Part shown: piece after piece, positions 1-8,072 of the stretch
Position numbering within the stretch: the first letter of the stretch is position 1
Layout: each line of letters starts with the position of its first letter
Assembly: GCF_005780185.1 (NCBI RefSeq)
Contig: NZ_VBUI01000001.1
Coordinates: 62,001 to 126,000 of the forward strand
Reading direction: 5' to 3'
Length of the DNA: 64,000 bases
Source: Halomonas urmiana
GTDB lineage: Bacteria > Pseudomonadota > Gammaproteobacteria > Pseudomonadales > Halomonadaceae
Notes under the pieces: generated by a model
Seen by the model: only the letters and a program-made list of their open reading frames with translations
The model's database searches: none
What the model was told of the DNA's origin: nothing
Translations under genes and position numbers: made by a program

Positions 1-395
1 GCTTCCACTACCAGGATGACACCACCCACCTCGAGGGCGAGGGGCCGCTGATCGAGCTGGACAGCCAGGGCGAGCCGGTCCGGGTGCGCTACTCCAACCG
101 CACCGAGCGCGTGCCGGCCCTGCCCCCCGAGGAGCTGGAGGCCTACTACGCCGCGCGCACGGCCTTCTATCGGCTGATCACCGGCGAGGAGCTGACCCTG
201 CACCTCAAGCTCGACCCGGGCCAGATGCTGATCATGGACAACTATCGCCTGCTGCACGGTCGCAGCGCCTTCCAGCTGGCCGGTGGCGTGCGCCACCTGC
301 GCCAGGGCTACGTCGACCGCGACAGCACCGCCAGCCGCCGCCGCGTGCTGCGCCGCCAGGCCACCCCCGCCCCGACCGCAGGAGAGCCCGCATGA
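1..395 (+). CDS. Gamma-butyrobetaine hydroxylase/TmpA-like Fe(II)/2-oxoglutarate dioxygenase, C-terminal part
   Basis: Only the last 130 residues are present; the frame is open from base 3, so the start lies outside the window. The segment carries the C-terminal signature of the TauD/gamma-butyrobetaine hydroxylase family: DNYRLLHGR (distal iron-ligand His) followed by RHLRQGYVDRD (2-oxoglutarate-binding Arg region). Family members hydroxylate quaternary amines such as gamma-butyrobetaine, or, for TmpA, 2-trimethylaminoethylphosphonate. The stop overlaps the ATG of the HD-domain gene (ATGA), and that pairing is the known arrangement of tmpA-tmpB, so a TmpA-like role is favoured over carnitine synthesis. 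Substrate cannot be decided from the C-terminus alone. Confidence 0.75.
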   Translation, partial: FHYQDDTTHLEGEGPLIELDSQGEPVRVRYSNRTERVPALPPEELEAYYAARTAFYRLITGEELTLHLKLDPGQMLIMDNYRLLHGRSAFQLAGGVRHLRQGYVDRDSTASRRRVLRRQATPAPTAGEPA

Positions 396-1003
396 ACCAG
401 GCCACCTTCCGCCACTTCGGCGAGGCCCGCCGCGACGACTGGGCGCTGATCGACGCCCGCTTTCGCGACTACGTCGCCGACGCCCCGCGCCGGGTGCTGG
501 CCCACCTGCACACCCTGGCCGGCGACACCCACGGCTATCCGTTGGATCGCTACCAGCACAGCCTGCAGACCGCGACCCGGGCGCTGCGCGACGGCGCCGA
601 CGAGGAGATGGTCGTCTGCGCGCTGCTCCACGACATCGGCGACGACCTGGCCCCGGCCAATCATGCCGAGATCGCCGCGGCGATCCTCGAGCCCTTCGTC
701 GACCCGCTCAACGCCTGGATGATTCGCCACCACGAGCTCTTCCAGGGCTACCACTACCGCCACTTCTTCGGTCAGGACCCCCACGCACGGGAGCAGTTCC
801 GCGACCACCCGGCCTTTGACCGCACCGTGCGCTTCTGCGACGACTGGGACCAGGCGAGCTTCGACCCCGACTACGACACCCTGCCCCTGGCGCACTTCGT
901 GCCCATGGTGGAGCGGGTGCTGGGATGCCCGGTGCGCGGCGGACTGCCGGACCTGGTGGAAGAACCGGTGGAAGAGCCGGTGGACGAGGAGGCAACGCCA
1001 TGA
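392..1003 (+). CDS. HD-domain metal-dependent protein, TmpB-like (possible diiron oxygenase)
   Basis: 203 residues. HD-family metal ligands are visible: His56 in YQHSLQ, the His80-Asp81 pair in LLHDIGDD, His91, and His113/His114 in IRHHELFQ. In TmpB and PhnZ this fold is a mixed-valence diiron oxygenase that cleaves a C-P bond; in other proteins it is a phosphohydrolase. Overlap with the upstream GBBH-like dioxygenase (ATGA) argues for the TmpA/TmpB system, which turns 2-trimethylaminoethylphosphonate into glycine betaine and phosphate. That reaction is inference from context. The C-terminal tail is acidic and repetitive (EEPVEEPVDEE). The stop overlaps the ATG of the next gene. Confidence 0.65.
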   Translation: MNQATFRHFGEARRDDWALIDARFRDYVADAPRRVLAHLHTLAGDTHGYPLDRYQHSLQTATRALRDGADEEMVVCALLHDIGDDLAPANHAEIAAAILEPFVDPLNAWMIRHHELFQGYHYRHFFGQDPHAREQFRDHPAFDRTVRFCDDWDQASFDPDYDTLPLAHFVPMVERVLGCPVRGGLPDLVEEPVEEPVDEEATP

Positions 1004-2601
1004 GCCAGACCTGTGCCCACCAGCTGCTGCGCCTGCTGGAAGCCTACGGCGTCGACACCGCCTTCGGCATCCCCGGGGTGCACACCATCGAGCTCTACCG
1101 CGAGCTGAGCGAGAGCCGCCTGCGCCACATGACCCCGCGCCACGAGCAGGGCGCCGGCTTCATGGCCGACGGCTATGCCCGCGCCAGCGGCCGCCCGGCG
1201 GCCTGCTTCATCATCTCCGGCCCCGGCATGACCAACATCGCCACCGCCATGGGTCAGGCGCTGGCCGACTCGGTGCCGATGCTGGTGATCTCCAGCGTCA
1301 ACCGCCGCCCGACCCTGGGCCGCGGCCAGGGGCGCCTGCACGAGCTGCCGAGCCAGCAGCAGACCCTGGCCGGCGTCAGCGTCTTCAGCCACACCCTGCA
1401 CGACCCCGAGGCGCTGCCGGAATTCCTGGCCCGGGCCTTCGCGATCTTCCGCGGCGCCCGGCCGGGCCCGGTGCACCTCGAGATCCCCATCGACCTCTTC
1501 GATGCCGAGATCCCCGCGCTGGCGCCGCGCCCCATCGAGGTGTTTCCCCCGGCGCCGGCCCCCGCGGCCACCGCCCGGGCCGCCGAGTGGCTGGCGGGGG
1601 CCGAGCGCCCGCTGCTGCTGCTCGGCGGCGGCTGCGCCAGCGCTCCCGAGGCCGCTCGCGCCCTGGCCGAGCGCCTCGATGCCCCGACCCTGACCACCAT
1701 CAACGCCAAGGGCGTGCTCGGCCTGGATCACCCGCTGGACCTGGGCGCCACCGCCAGCCTGCCCGGCGCCCGGCGGCTGGCCGCCGAGGCCGACGTGGTG
1801 CTGGCGATCGGCACCGAGCTCGGCGAGACCGACTACGACCTGGTCTTCGACGAGGGCTTCCGCCTCGACGGCCGGCTGATCCGCGTCGACATCGATCCCC
1901 AGCAGCTGGGCCGCAATCAGGCGACCGACCTGGCGCTGGTCGCCGACGCCGGCGAGACCCTCGAGGCGCTGTCGGCACGGCTGCCCGAGCCCGGCGAGCA
2001 CGACGGCCAGGCCCGCACCGCCGCCGTGCGCCGCGAGCTCGCCCTCGCCGAGGACCCGGAGCTCGCGCCCTACGTGCCGCTCTTCGCCACCCTTCGCGAG
2101 GCACTGCCCGACGCCGTGGTGGTCGGCGACTCCACCGGCCCCGTCTATGCCGGCAACTTCCTGGCCGCCATGCCGGCCCCGCGGCGCTGGTTCAACGCCG
2201 CCACCGGCTACGGCACCCTCGGCTACGGGCTGCCCGCCGCCCTGGGCGCCGCCCTGGCCCAGCCGGAGCTGCCGGTGGTGGCGCTGGTCGGCGACGGCGG
2301 CCTGCAGTTCGTGCTCGGCGAGCTGGGCACCGCCCGCGACCTGGGCCGGCCGCTGGCGATCGTGGTCTGGAACAACGACGGCTACGACGAGATCCGCCGC
2401 TACATGTCGGCAAGCGACGTGCAGCACGTAGGCGTCGACCTGGCCGCCCCGTCATTCCGGGACCTGGCCTCGGCCTACGCCTGCCGCTATGCCCGCGTGG
2501 GCGACCCGGCGGGCCTGCACGAGGCCCTGGGCCGGCTCGGCGGGGCCGACTCGCCGCTGATCATCGAGGTGGAGGCCGCCGCCTGGGCCGCATCGGTATG
2601 A
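1000..2601 (+). CDS. aruI: Thiamine-diphosphate-dependent 2-ketoarginine (5-guanidino-2-oxopentanoate) decarboxylase
   Basis: 533 residues of the acetolactate-synthase/decarboxylase superfamily. The N-terminal PYR domain has the catalytic Glu in RHEQGAGFMADGYARASG; the C-terminal PP domain has the ThDP motif GDGGLQF with NNDGY about 25 residues later. AruI decarboxylates 2-ketoarginine to 4-guanidinobutyraldehyde in the arginine transaminase pathway. The aruH-type transaminase, a basic amino acid importer and an aldehyde dehydrogenase follow downstream, which supports this call over acetolactate synthase. The ATG at 1000 is chosen because it forms an ATGA overlap with the HD gene and has GAGGAGG upstream; the frame is open further upstream. 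The exact 2-oxo acid is inferred. Confidence 0.75.
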   Translation: MSQTCAHQLLRLLEAYGVDTAFGIPGVHTIELYRELSESRLRHMTPRHEQGAGFMADGYARASGRPAACFIISGPGMTNIATAMGQALADSVPMLVISSVNRRPTLGRGQGRLHELPSQQQTLAGVSVFSHTLHDPEALPEFLARAFAIFRGARPGPVHLEIPIDLFDAEIPALAPRPIEVFPPAPAPAATARAAEWLAGAERPLLLLGGGCASAPEAARALAERLDAPTLTTINAKGVLGLDHPLDLGATASLPGARRLAAEADVVLAIGTELGETDYDLVFDEGFRLDGRLIRVDIDPQQLGRNQATDLALVADAGETLEALSARLPEPGEHDGQARTAAVRRELALAEDPELAPYVPLFATLREALPDAVVVGDSTGPVYAGNFLAAMPAPRRWFNAATGYGTLGYGLPAALGAALAQPELPVVALVGDGGLQFVLGELGTARDLGRPLAIVVWNNDGYDEIRRYMSASDVQHVGVDLAAPSFRDLASAYACRYARVGDPAGLHEALGRLGGADSPLIIEVEAAAWAASV

Positions 2602-2670
2602 CGCCGCCCACGGCCCGGCACTGACTTCCGGCCGGCACCACCGGCCCCGACGATAAGGAGACGTCTGCAC

Positions 2671-3627
2671 ATGGCTATCAAGACGCGAAGCACCCTGACC
2701 CTCATCAACGGCCTGAGCCTCGTCACCGGCCTGGCCCTGGCGACGCCGGCGCTCGCCGCCGACCGCGACGATCGCCTGCGCCTGGTGGTACCGCCCTGGC
2801 CGGGCGTGACCGTGAAGAGCGAGATCATCGCCCAACTCATCGAACCGCTCGGCTATCGCGCCGAGGCCCTGGAGCTCAGCTCCACGGTGGGCTACAGCAC
2901 CCTGCAGAGCGGCGACAGCGACGCCTTCCTGGCCGGCTGGATGCCCGCCCAGCAGGAGAGCTACGACGCCGCCATGGCGGCCGGTGCCATCTTCGACCTG
3001 GGCAACAACGTCAACGGCGCCCGCATGGGCTTCGCCGTGCCCGGCTACGTGGCCGAGGCCGGCATCACCAACGCCGAACAGCTCGCCACCCCCGAGGTGG
3101 CCGAGCGCTTCGGTCGCGCCATCTACAGCATCGAGAGCGGCTCCACCGTCACCGACATGATCGACGGCGCCATCGAGACCGATACCCACGGGCTCCAGGC
3201 GTGGGAGCTCAAGGCCTCGTCCACGCCCGGCATGCTCTCCGAGGTCAAGGCCGCCGTGGCGGAGCAGCAGTGGATCCTCTTCTACGGCTGGACCCCGCAC
3301 TGGATGGTGCCGGAGTACGACGTGCACATCCTCGATGATGCCGCCAACGTCTTCGGCGCCGGCAGTGGCCGCAGCGACGTCAAGACCATCGTCGCCAAGG
3401 ACTACGCCGAGGCCAATCCCAACCTGACCCGGCTGCTCGACCAGTTCGTGCTCTCCGCCGACCATCAGAGCGACTTCATTCGCGAGTACAGCCTGGAGGA
3501 GCGCGACGTCGAGGCGGTGGCCCGCGAGTGGCTGGCCGCCCATCCCGAGCGCCTCGCCGCCTTCCTCGAGGGCGTCGAGACCCGCGACGGCGACGACGCC
3601 CTGGCCGCCGTGGAGGCCAGCCTGTGA
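2671..3627 (+). CDS. Periplasmic glycine betaine/choline-type (OpuAC/ProX-like) ABC substrate-binding protein
   Basis: 318 residues with a signal peptide cleaved near ALAADR. The mature protein has the tryptophan-rich signatures of the OpuAC family (VPPWPGV, FLAGWMPAQ, FYGWTPHWMVPEYD), where aromatic residues usually box a quaternary ammonium group. No OpuA-type permease or ATPase lies beside it; the ABC genes downstream are of the basic amino acid type with their own binding protein. AAGGAG precedes the ATG. It sits between aruI and aruH, so it may bring a trimethylated substrate or betaine for the cluster, with partners encoded elsewhere. The ligand is not determined. Confidence 0.7.
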   Translation: MAIKTRSTLTLINGLSLVTGLALATPALAADRDDRLRLVVPPWPGVTVKSEIIAQLIEPLGYRAEALELSSTVGYSTLQSGDSDAFLAGWMPAQQESYDAAMAAGAIFDLGNNVNGARMGFAVPGYVAEAGITNAEQLATPEVAERFGRAIYSIESGSTVTDMIDGAIETDTHGLQAWELKASSTPGMLSEVKAAVAEQQWILFYGWTPHWMVPEYDVHILDDAANVFGAGSGRSDVKTIVAKDYAEANPNLTRLLDQFVLSADHQSDFIREYSLEERDVEAVAREWLAAHPERLAAFLEGVETRDGDDALAAVEASL

Positions 3628-3708
3628 GCGCGCCCCGCGAGACCGAGGCCAGCGTGCGACGCGATCTGACGCCCCCCTTCCACTCCCCCGAGCGAGGCTG
3701 AGCTTTCC

Positions 3709-4947
3709 ATGCGCTATTCCCAACTGACCCACCGGATCGCCGGCGAGGGTGCCGCGGCCTGGGACATCCACTACCGCGCTCTGGCCCGCCAGGCCGCCGG
3801 CGAGGCGATCACCGTGCTCTCGGTGGGCGATCCCGACTTCATCACCCCGGCGCCGATCATCGAGAGCGCCGTCGAGAGCCTGCGCGGCGGCGCCACCCAC
3901 TACGCCGACGTGCAGGGTAAGCTCGCGCTGCGCCAGGCCATCGCCGACGGCTATCGCGACCAGGGCCTCGAGGTGGGGCCGGAGCACGTCATCGTCATGG
4001 CCGGCGCCCAGTGCGGCCTCTACGCCGCCGCCCAGTGCCTGCTCGATCCCGGCGACGAGGTGCTGGTGCCCGAGCCGAGCTACGTCACCTACGAGGCGCT
4101 GCTGCGCGCCACCGGCGCCGAGCTGGTACAGGTCCCGCTGCGCGGCGAGGCGGACTTCCGCCTCGATCCGGCGGCCCTCGAGGCGGCCATCACCCCGCGC
4201 ACCCGGGCGCTGCTGCTCAATAGCCCCCACAACCCCACCGGCCAGCTGATCGATGCCGAGACCTGGGAGGCCGTCGCCGAACTCTGCCGCCGCCACGACC
4301 TCTGGCTGATCTCCGACGAGGTCTACGCCGAGCTGATCTACGAGGGCGAGCACGTCTGCCCCGCCACCCTGCCGGGCATGGCCGAGCGCAGCGTGGTGAT
4401 CAACAGCCTCTCCAAGTCCCACGCCATGACCGGCTGGCGGCTGGGCTGGGTGGTCGGCCCGGCGCCGCTGATCGGCCACCTCTCCCACCTGGCGCTGTGC
4501 ATGCTCTACGGCTGCCCGGACTTCGTCCAGGACGCGGCCTGCACCGCCCTGACCGCTCCGCCGGCCGAGCTCGCCGAGATGCGCGAGGCGTATCGCGAAC
4601 GCCGCAACGCCGTCTGCGAGGCGCTGGCCGAGAGCTCCGCGGTCAGCGCGATCCGCCCGCCGGCGGGGATGTTCCTGATGGTCGACATCCGCGCCACCGG
4701 CCTCTCCTCCCAGGCCTTCGCCGACCGCCTGCTCGACGAGGAGAGCGTCTCGGTGCTCTCCGGTGAGGCCTTCGGCCCCTCGGCGGCCGGCTTCGTGCGC
4801 CTGAGCCTGACCGTCGACGCCGAGCGTCTCGCCGCGGCCAGCCGCCGCCTGTCGGCCTGCGCCGAGCGTGCCCGTGACGAGCGCTTGGCCGGGCCGCGCG
4901 CGGCATCCCTGTCACCGACCCCGGCCTCGGAGGCCGATTGCCTATGA
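3709..4947 (+). CDS. aruH: Arginine:pyruvate transaminase, class I/II PLP aminotransferase
   Basis: 412 residues, strongly like Pseudomonas AruH from the first residues (MRYSQLTHRIAGEGAAAWDI). The PLP Lys lies in NSLSKSHAMTGWRLGW; SPHNPTG and SDEVYAELIY are the usual cofactor-contact motifs. AruH transfers the alpha-amino group of arginine to pyruvate, giving 2-ketoarginine for AruI. Compared with AruH the protein carries about 20 extra C-terminal residues rich in Ala, Pro and Ser. The stop overlaps the ATG of the ABC ATPase gene (ATGA), so catabolism and uptake are probably co-translated. A related basic amino acid as substrate cannot be excluded. Confidence 0.85.
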   Translation: MRYSQLTHRIAGEGAAAWDIHYRALARQAAGEAITVLSVGDPDFITPAPIIESAVESLRGGATHYADVQGKLALRQAIADGYRDQGLEVGPEHVIVMAGAQCGLYAAAQCLLDPGDEVLVPEPSYVTYEALLRATGAELVQVPLRGEADFRLDPAALEAAITPRTRALLLNSPHNPTGQLIDAETWEAVAELCRRHDLWLISDEVYAELIYEGEHVCPATLPGMAERSVVINSLSKSHAMTGWRLGWVVGPAPLIGHLSHLALCMLYGCPDFVQDAACTALTAPPAELAEMREAYRERRNAVCEALAESSAVSAIRPPAGMFLMVDIRATGLSSQAFADRLLDEESVSVLSGEAFGPSAAGFVRLSLTVDAERLAAASRRLSACAERARDERLAGPRAASLSPTPASEADCL

Positions 4948-5738
4948 CAGCATCGTTCGAGCCGTCCCCCCGTCCCCAGGCCGCCGCCCCCGCGGTGGCG
5001 GCCCACCACCTGATCAAGCACTTCGGCGACCTCGAGGTGCTCAAGGGCGTCTCCCTCGAGGTCGAGGAAGGCACCGTCACCTCCATCATCGGCTCCAGCG
5101 GCTCCGGCAAGAGCACCCTGCTGCGCTGCATGAACCTGCTGGAACGGCCCGACCGGGGCGAACTGGCGATTGCGGATGAGGCGATTCGCTTCACCCGCAA
5201 TCCCCAGGGCGATATCGTCGGCCTGGACCGGCGCCAGCTGCAGCGGCTGCGCGCCAAGGTGACCATGGTCTTCCAGCAGTTCAACCTCTGGCCACACCTC
5301 AGCGTGCTGGGCAACGTCATCGAGGCCCCGATGCGGGTCAAGGGGCTCTCCCGGCGCCGCGCCACCGCCATCGGCGAGCACTACCTCGAGCGGGTCGGCA
5401 TGGCCGACCGCCGCGACGCCTACCCCGCCTTTCTCTCCGGCGGTCAGCAGCAGCGGGTGGCCATCGCCCGCGCCCTGGCCATGGAACCTCGCCTGCTGCT
5501 CTTCGACGAGCCCACCTCGGCGCTGGACCCGGAACGGGTCAACGAGGTGCTGGGGGTGATCCGCGACCTCGCCGACGAGGGCCGCACCATGCTGCTGGTC
5601 ACCCACGAGATGCACTTCGCCCGGGAGGTCTCCGACCAGCTGGTCTACCTCGACCAGGGGCGCATCGCCGCTTCGGGAAGCTCGCAAGACGTCTTCGATG
5701 ATCCCCGCTGCCGCCGCTTCGTCGCGCCGGCCGCCTGA
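4944..5738 (+). CDS. ABC transporter ATP-binding protein, polar/basic amino acid importer
   Basis: 264 residues. Walker A GSSGSGKST, Q-loop in VFQQFNLWPHL, signature LSGGQQQRVAIARAL, Walker B LLLFDEPTSALDP and the H-loop LLVTHEMHFAREV are all present, so this should be an active ATPase of the HisP/GlnQ/AotP group. It energises the two permeases downstream. The ATG at 4944 overlaps the aruH stop and has GGAGG 11 bases upstream; an in-frame TTG two codons earlier is less likely. Arginine or another cationic amino acid is the likely cargo because of the aruHI context. Confidence 0.88.
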   Translation: MTASFEPSPRPQAAAPAVAAHHLIKHFGDLEVLKGVSLEVEEGTVTSIIGSSGSGKSTLLRCMNLLERPDRGELAIADEAIRFTRNPQGDIVGLDRRQLQRLRAKVTMVFQQFNLWPHLSVLGNVIEAPMRVKGLSRRRATAIGEHYLERVGMADRRDAYPAFLSGGQQQRVAIARALAMEPRLLLFDEPTSALDPERVNEVLGVIRDLADEGRTMLLVTHEMHFAREVSDQLVYLDQGRIAASGSSQDVFDDPRCRRFVAPAA

Positions 5739-5771
5739 CCGCTCCACACACCACAACGACAGGAGAAGATC

Positions 5772-6545
5772 ATGCCATTCCCCCTGAAGCGCACCCTCGC
5801 CGCCGCCACGCTGAGCCTCGCCGTCACCGCCCAGGCCAGCGAGCCCCTCAAGGTGGGCATCTCCGGCGAGCCCTACCCGCCCTTCACCTTCAAGGCCGCC
5901 AGCGGCGACTGGACCGGCTTCGAGGTGGATCTCGCCCGCGCGCTCTGCGACGCCATGGAACGCGAGTGCGAGATCACGCCTACCGGCTGGAGCGGCATCA
6001 TCGCCTCGCTCAACGCCGAGCGCATCGACATGATCATGAACTCCATGTCGATCACCGCGAAGCGCCAGCGGGTCATCGACTTCACCCGCCCCTACTACTT
6101 CACGCCCGGCGCCTACGTGGCCGCCGACGAGCGTGAGATGACCAGCCCCGAGGACCTCGACGGCCTGGTGATGGGCGTCCAGGGCGCCACCACCAACGCC
6201 ACCTATGCCCGCCGCGCGCTGCGCGACAGCGGCGTGGAGATCCGCGTCTACAACCAGGCCGAACAGGTCAACAACGACCTGCTCTCCGGACGCCTTGACG
6301 TGATCCTGGCCGACGAGATCGCCATGGTGCAGTTCCTCGAGCGCGACGAGGCCGAGGGCTTCGAGATCAAGGCCAACGCGCCGCGCCATGAGGCCTACGG
6401 CGAGGGGGTCGGCATCGGCTTGCGCCAGGCGGACGACGCGCTCGAAGCGTCGCTCAACGCGGCCATCGCCGCGGTGATCGAGGACGGCACCTGCGCCAGC
6501 CTCTCCGAGCAGTACCTGGGCACCGACGTCTGCGTCTACGACTGA
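5772..6545 (+). CDS. Periplasmic amino acid-binding protein (HisJ/ArtJ/AotJ type)
   Basis: 257 residues with a signal peptide (cleavage near AQASEPL). It starts the mature domain with LKVGISGEPYPPFTF and has GFEVDLARALC, typical of family 3 solute-binding proteins, plus the cysteine pairs seen in basic amino acid binders. DFTRPYYFTPGAYVA and GRLDVILAD are further family motifs. AGGAGAA precedes the ATG. It lies inside the importer operon between ATPase and permeases. Lysine/arginine/ornithine-type specificity is inferred from the motif style and from the aruHI neighbours. Confidence 0.87.
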   Translation: MPFPLKRTLAAATLSLAVTAQASEPLKVGISGEPYPPFTFKAASGDWTGFEVDLARALCDAMERECEITPTGWSGIIASLNAERIDMIMNSMSITAKRQRVIDFTRPYYFTPGAYVAADEREMTSPEDLDGLVMGVQGATTNATYARRALRDSGVEIRVYNQAEQVNNDLLSGRLDVILADEIAMVQFLERDEAEGFEIKANAPRHEAYGEGVGIGLRQADDALEASLNAAIAAVIEDGTCASLSEQYLGTDVCVYD

Positions 6546-6622
6546 GCCTCGCGCGCCAGTCGCTGCCCCGACGCCGGCCGGCGTCGGGGCGTCTCGTCAC
6601 GTGACCAAGGACACCATCGACC

Positions 6623-7330
6623 ATGACTGCCATGACACCGGAGGGGCTCGGCGACTGGGCCGGCCCCATCCTGGCCGGGGCCCTGACCACGGTGGAGATC
6701 GCCGTGCTGGCCTACGCCATCGGCCTGCTGCTGGGTCTGCTGGGCGCGGGCGCCAAGCTGAGCCCCTGGGCGCCGCTGCGCGCCCTGGCGGGCGCCTACT
6801 CGACGCTGATCCGCGCCGTGCCCGAGCTGTTGCTGATCATCCTGCTCTACTATGCCGGCGCCCAGGCGCTGGACGCCCTGCTGGCGAAGCTCGGCATGGC
6901 CGGCGCGGTGAAGATCACCGGCTTCGCCACCGCCGTGGGAGTACTGGCCTTCGTCCAGGGCGCCTACATGACCGAGGTCTTCCGCGGCGCCATCCTGGCC
7001 ATTCCCCGCGGCCAGCTGGAGGCCGCCGACGCCTACGGCTTCTCGCGCTGGACCCGCTTTCATCGCATCGTGCTGCCGGCCATGCTGCCCAATGCCCTGC
7101 CGGGCATGTCCAACCTGTGGCTGATCCTGATCAAGGACACCGCCCTGATCAGCGTGATCGGCTTCAACGAGCTGTTCTTCACCATCCAGCAGGCCGCCGC
7201 CAGCAGCCGCGCCTACTTCCTCTTCTACGCCGCCGCCGGCGTCATCTACCTGCTGATGACCCTCTCCTCCACGGCGCTGTTCGCCCGCCTCGAGCGCCTG
7301 GTGCGCCGCGGCCAACCCACGGAGGCCTGA
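6623..7330 (+). CDS. Amino acid ABC transporter permease 1 (HisQ/AotQ-like)
   Basis: 235 residues, multi-spanning, with the binding-protein-dependent transport (EAA) loop in EVFRGAILAIPRGQLEAADAYG, which docks to the ATPase. AAGGA lies 12 bases before the chosen ATG; a second in-frame ATG follows nine bases later. It is followed after one base by the second permease, as in hisQM and aotQM. Together they should form the heterodimeric inner-membrane pore of the importer. Confidence 0.87.
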   Translation: MTAMTPEGLGDWAGPILAGALTTVEIAVLAYAIGLLLGLLGAGAKLSPWAPLRALAGAYSTLIRAVPELLLIILLYYAGAQALDALLAKLGMAGAVKITGFATAVGVLAFVQGAYMTEVFRGAILAIPRGQLEAADAYGFSRWTRFHRIVLPAMLPNALPGMSNLWLILIKDTALISVIGFNELFFTIQQAAASSRAYFLFYAAAGVIYLLMTLSSTALFARLERLVRRGQPTEA

Positions 7331-7331
7331 A

Positions 7332-8057
7332 ATGGACTTTTCCTGGCTGAGTGATCCCTTCTATCAGGAGTACCTGTGGGAGGGCTTCGTCAACACCCTG
7401 TGGCTGCTGGCGGTCTCGGCCGTCGGCGGCCTGATCCTCGCCGTGGGGGTGGCCCTGGCCCGCCTGCGCGGCCCCCGGCCGCTGGCCTGGTTGGCCCTGG
7501 CCTTCACCACGGTGATCCGCGGCACCCCGCTGCTGGTGCAGCTGTTCTTCTTCTACTACGGCGTCGGCCGCCTGCTGGAGGGCGTGCCGGGCATCCGCGA
7601 GAGCGCCTTCTGGCCGCTGCTGCGCGACCCCTTCTTCTTCGGCGCCCTGACCTTCATCCTCAGCGTCGGCGCCTACTCCGGCGAGGTGATCCGCGGCGCC
7701 ATGCAGAGCGTGCCCCGGGGCGAACTGGAGGCCGGCCGCGCCTTCGGCCTCTCCGGCGTCCAGGTGCTAACGCGGCTGTGGCTGCCGCGGGCCATCCAGC
7801 TCTGCCTGCCGACCCTAACCGGCGAGATGATCCTTTTGCTCAAGTCGGTGCCGCTGGTCTCCACCATCGCGCTGATGGACCTACTGCAGGCCGCCAACAT
7901 CATTCGCGACGAGACCTTCCTGGTCTACGAGCCGCTGCTGCTGATCGCCGGCATCTACCTGGCCACCACCATCGTGCTGACCCTCGGGCTGCGCCTGGTG
8001 GAGCTGAACTTCCCCGGCATGCGCCCGACCCGGCGCCGCTGGCTGCCCATTCGCTGA
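7332..8057 (+). CDS. Amino acid ABC transporter permease 2 (HisM/AotM-like)
   Basis: 241 residues with an N-terminal segment typical of HisM-type permeases, IRGTPLLVQLFFFYYG, and the EAA loop GEVIRGAMQSVPRGELEAGRAFG. GGAGG of the preceding gene's end serves as ribosome-binding site for the ATG. It completes the importer (ATPase, binding protein, two permeases). The gap to the aldehyde dehydrogenase is 15 bases, so that gene probably belongs to the same transcript. Confidence 0.87.
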   Translation: MDFSWLSDPFYQEYLWEGFVNTLWLLAVSAVGGLILAVGVALARLRGPRPLAWLALAFTTVIRGTPLLVQLFFFYYGVGRLLEGVPGIRESAFWPLLRDPFFFGALTFILSVGAYSGEVIRGAMQSVPRGELEAGRAFGLSGVQVLTRLWLPRAIQLCLPTLTGEMILLLKSVPLVSTIALMDLLQAANIIRDETFLVYEPLLLIAGIYLATTIVLTLGLRLVELNFPGMRPTRRRWLPIR

Positions 8058-8072
8058 GCACGACGAGGCCCT

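Noticed and set aside
816..2624. A 602-codon plus-strand frame overlapping aruI
   Set aside because: Arg/Pro/Gly-rich shifted reading of aruI; the aruI frame has all ThDP motifs.
2452..4488. A 678-codon minus-strand frame over the binding protein and aruH
   Set aside because: Antisense shadow of two recognised genes, with repetitive GC-driven composition and no domain.
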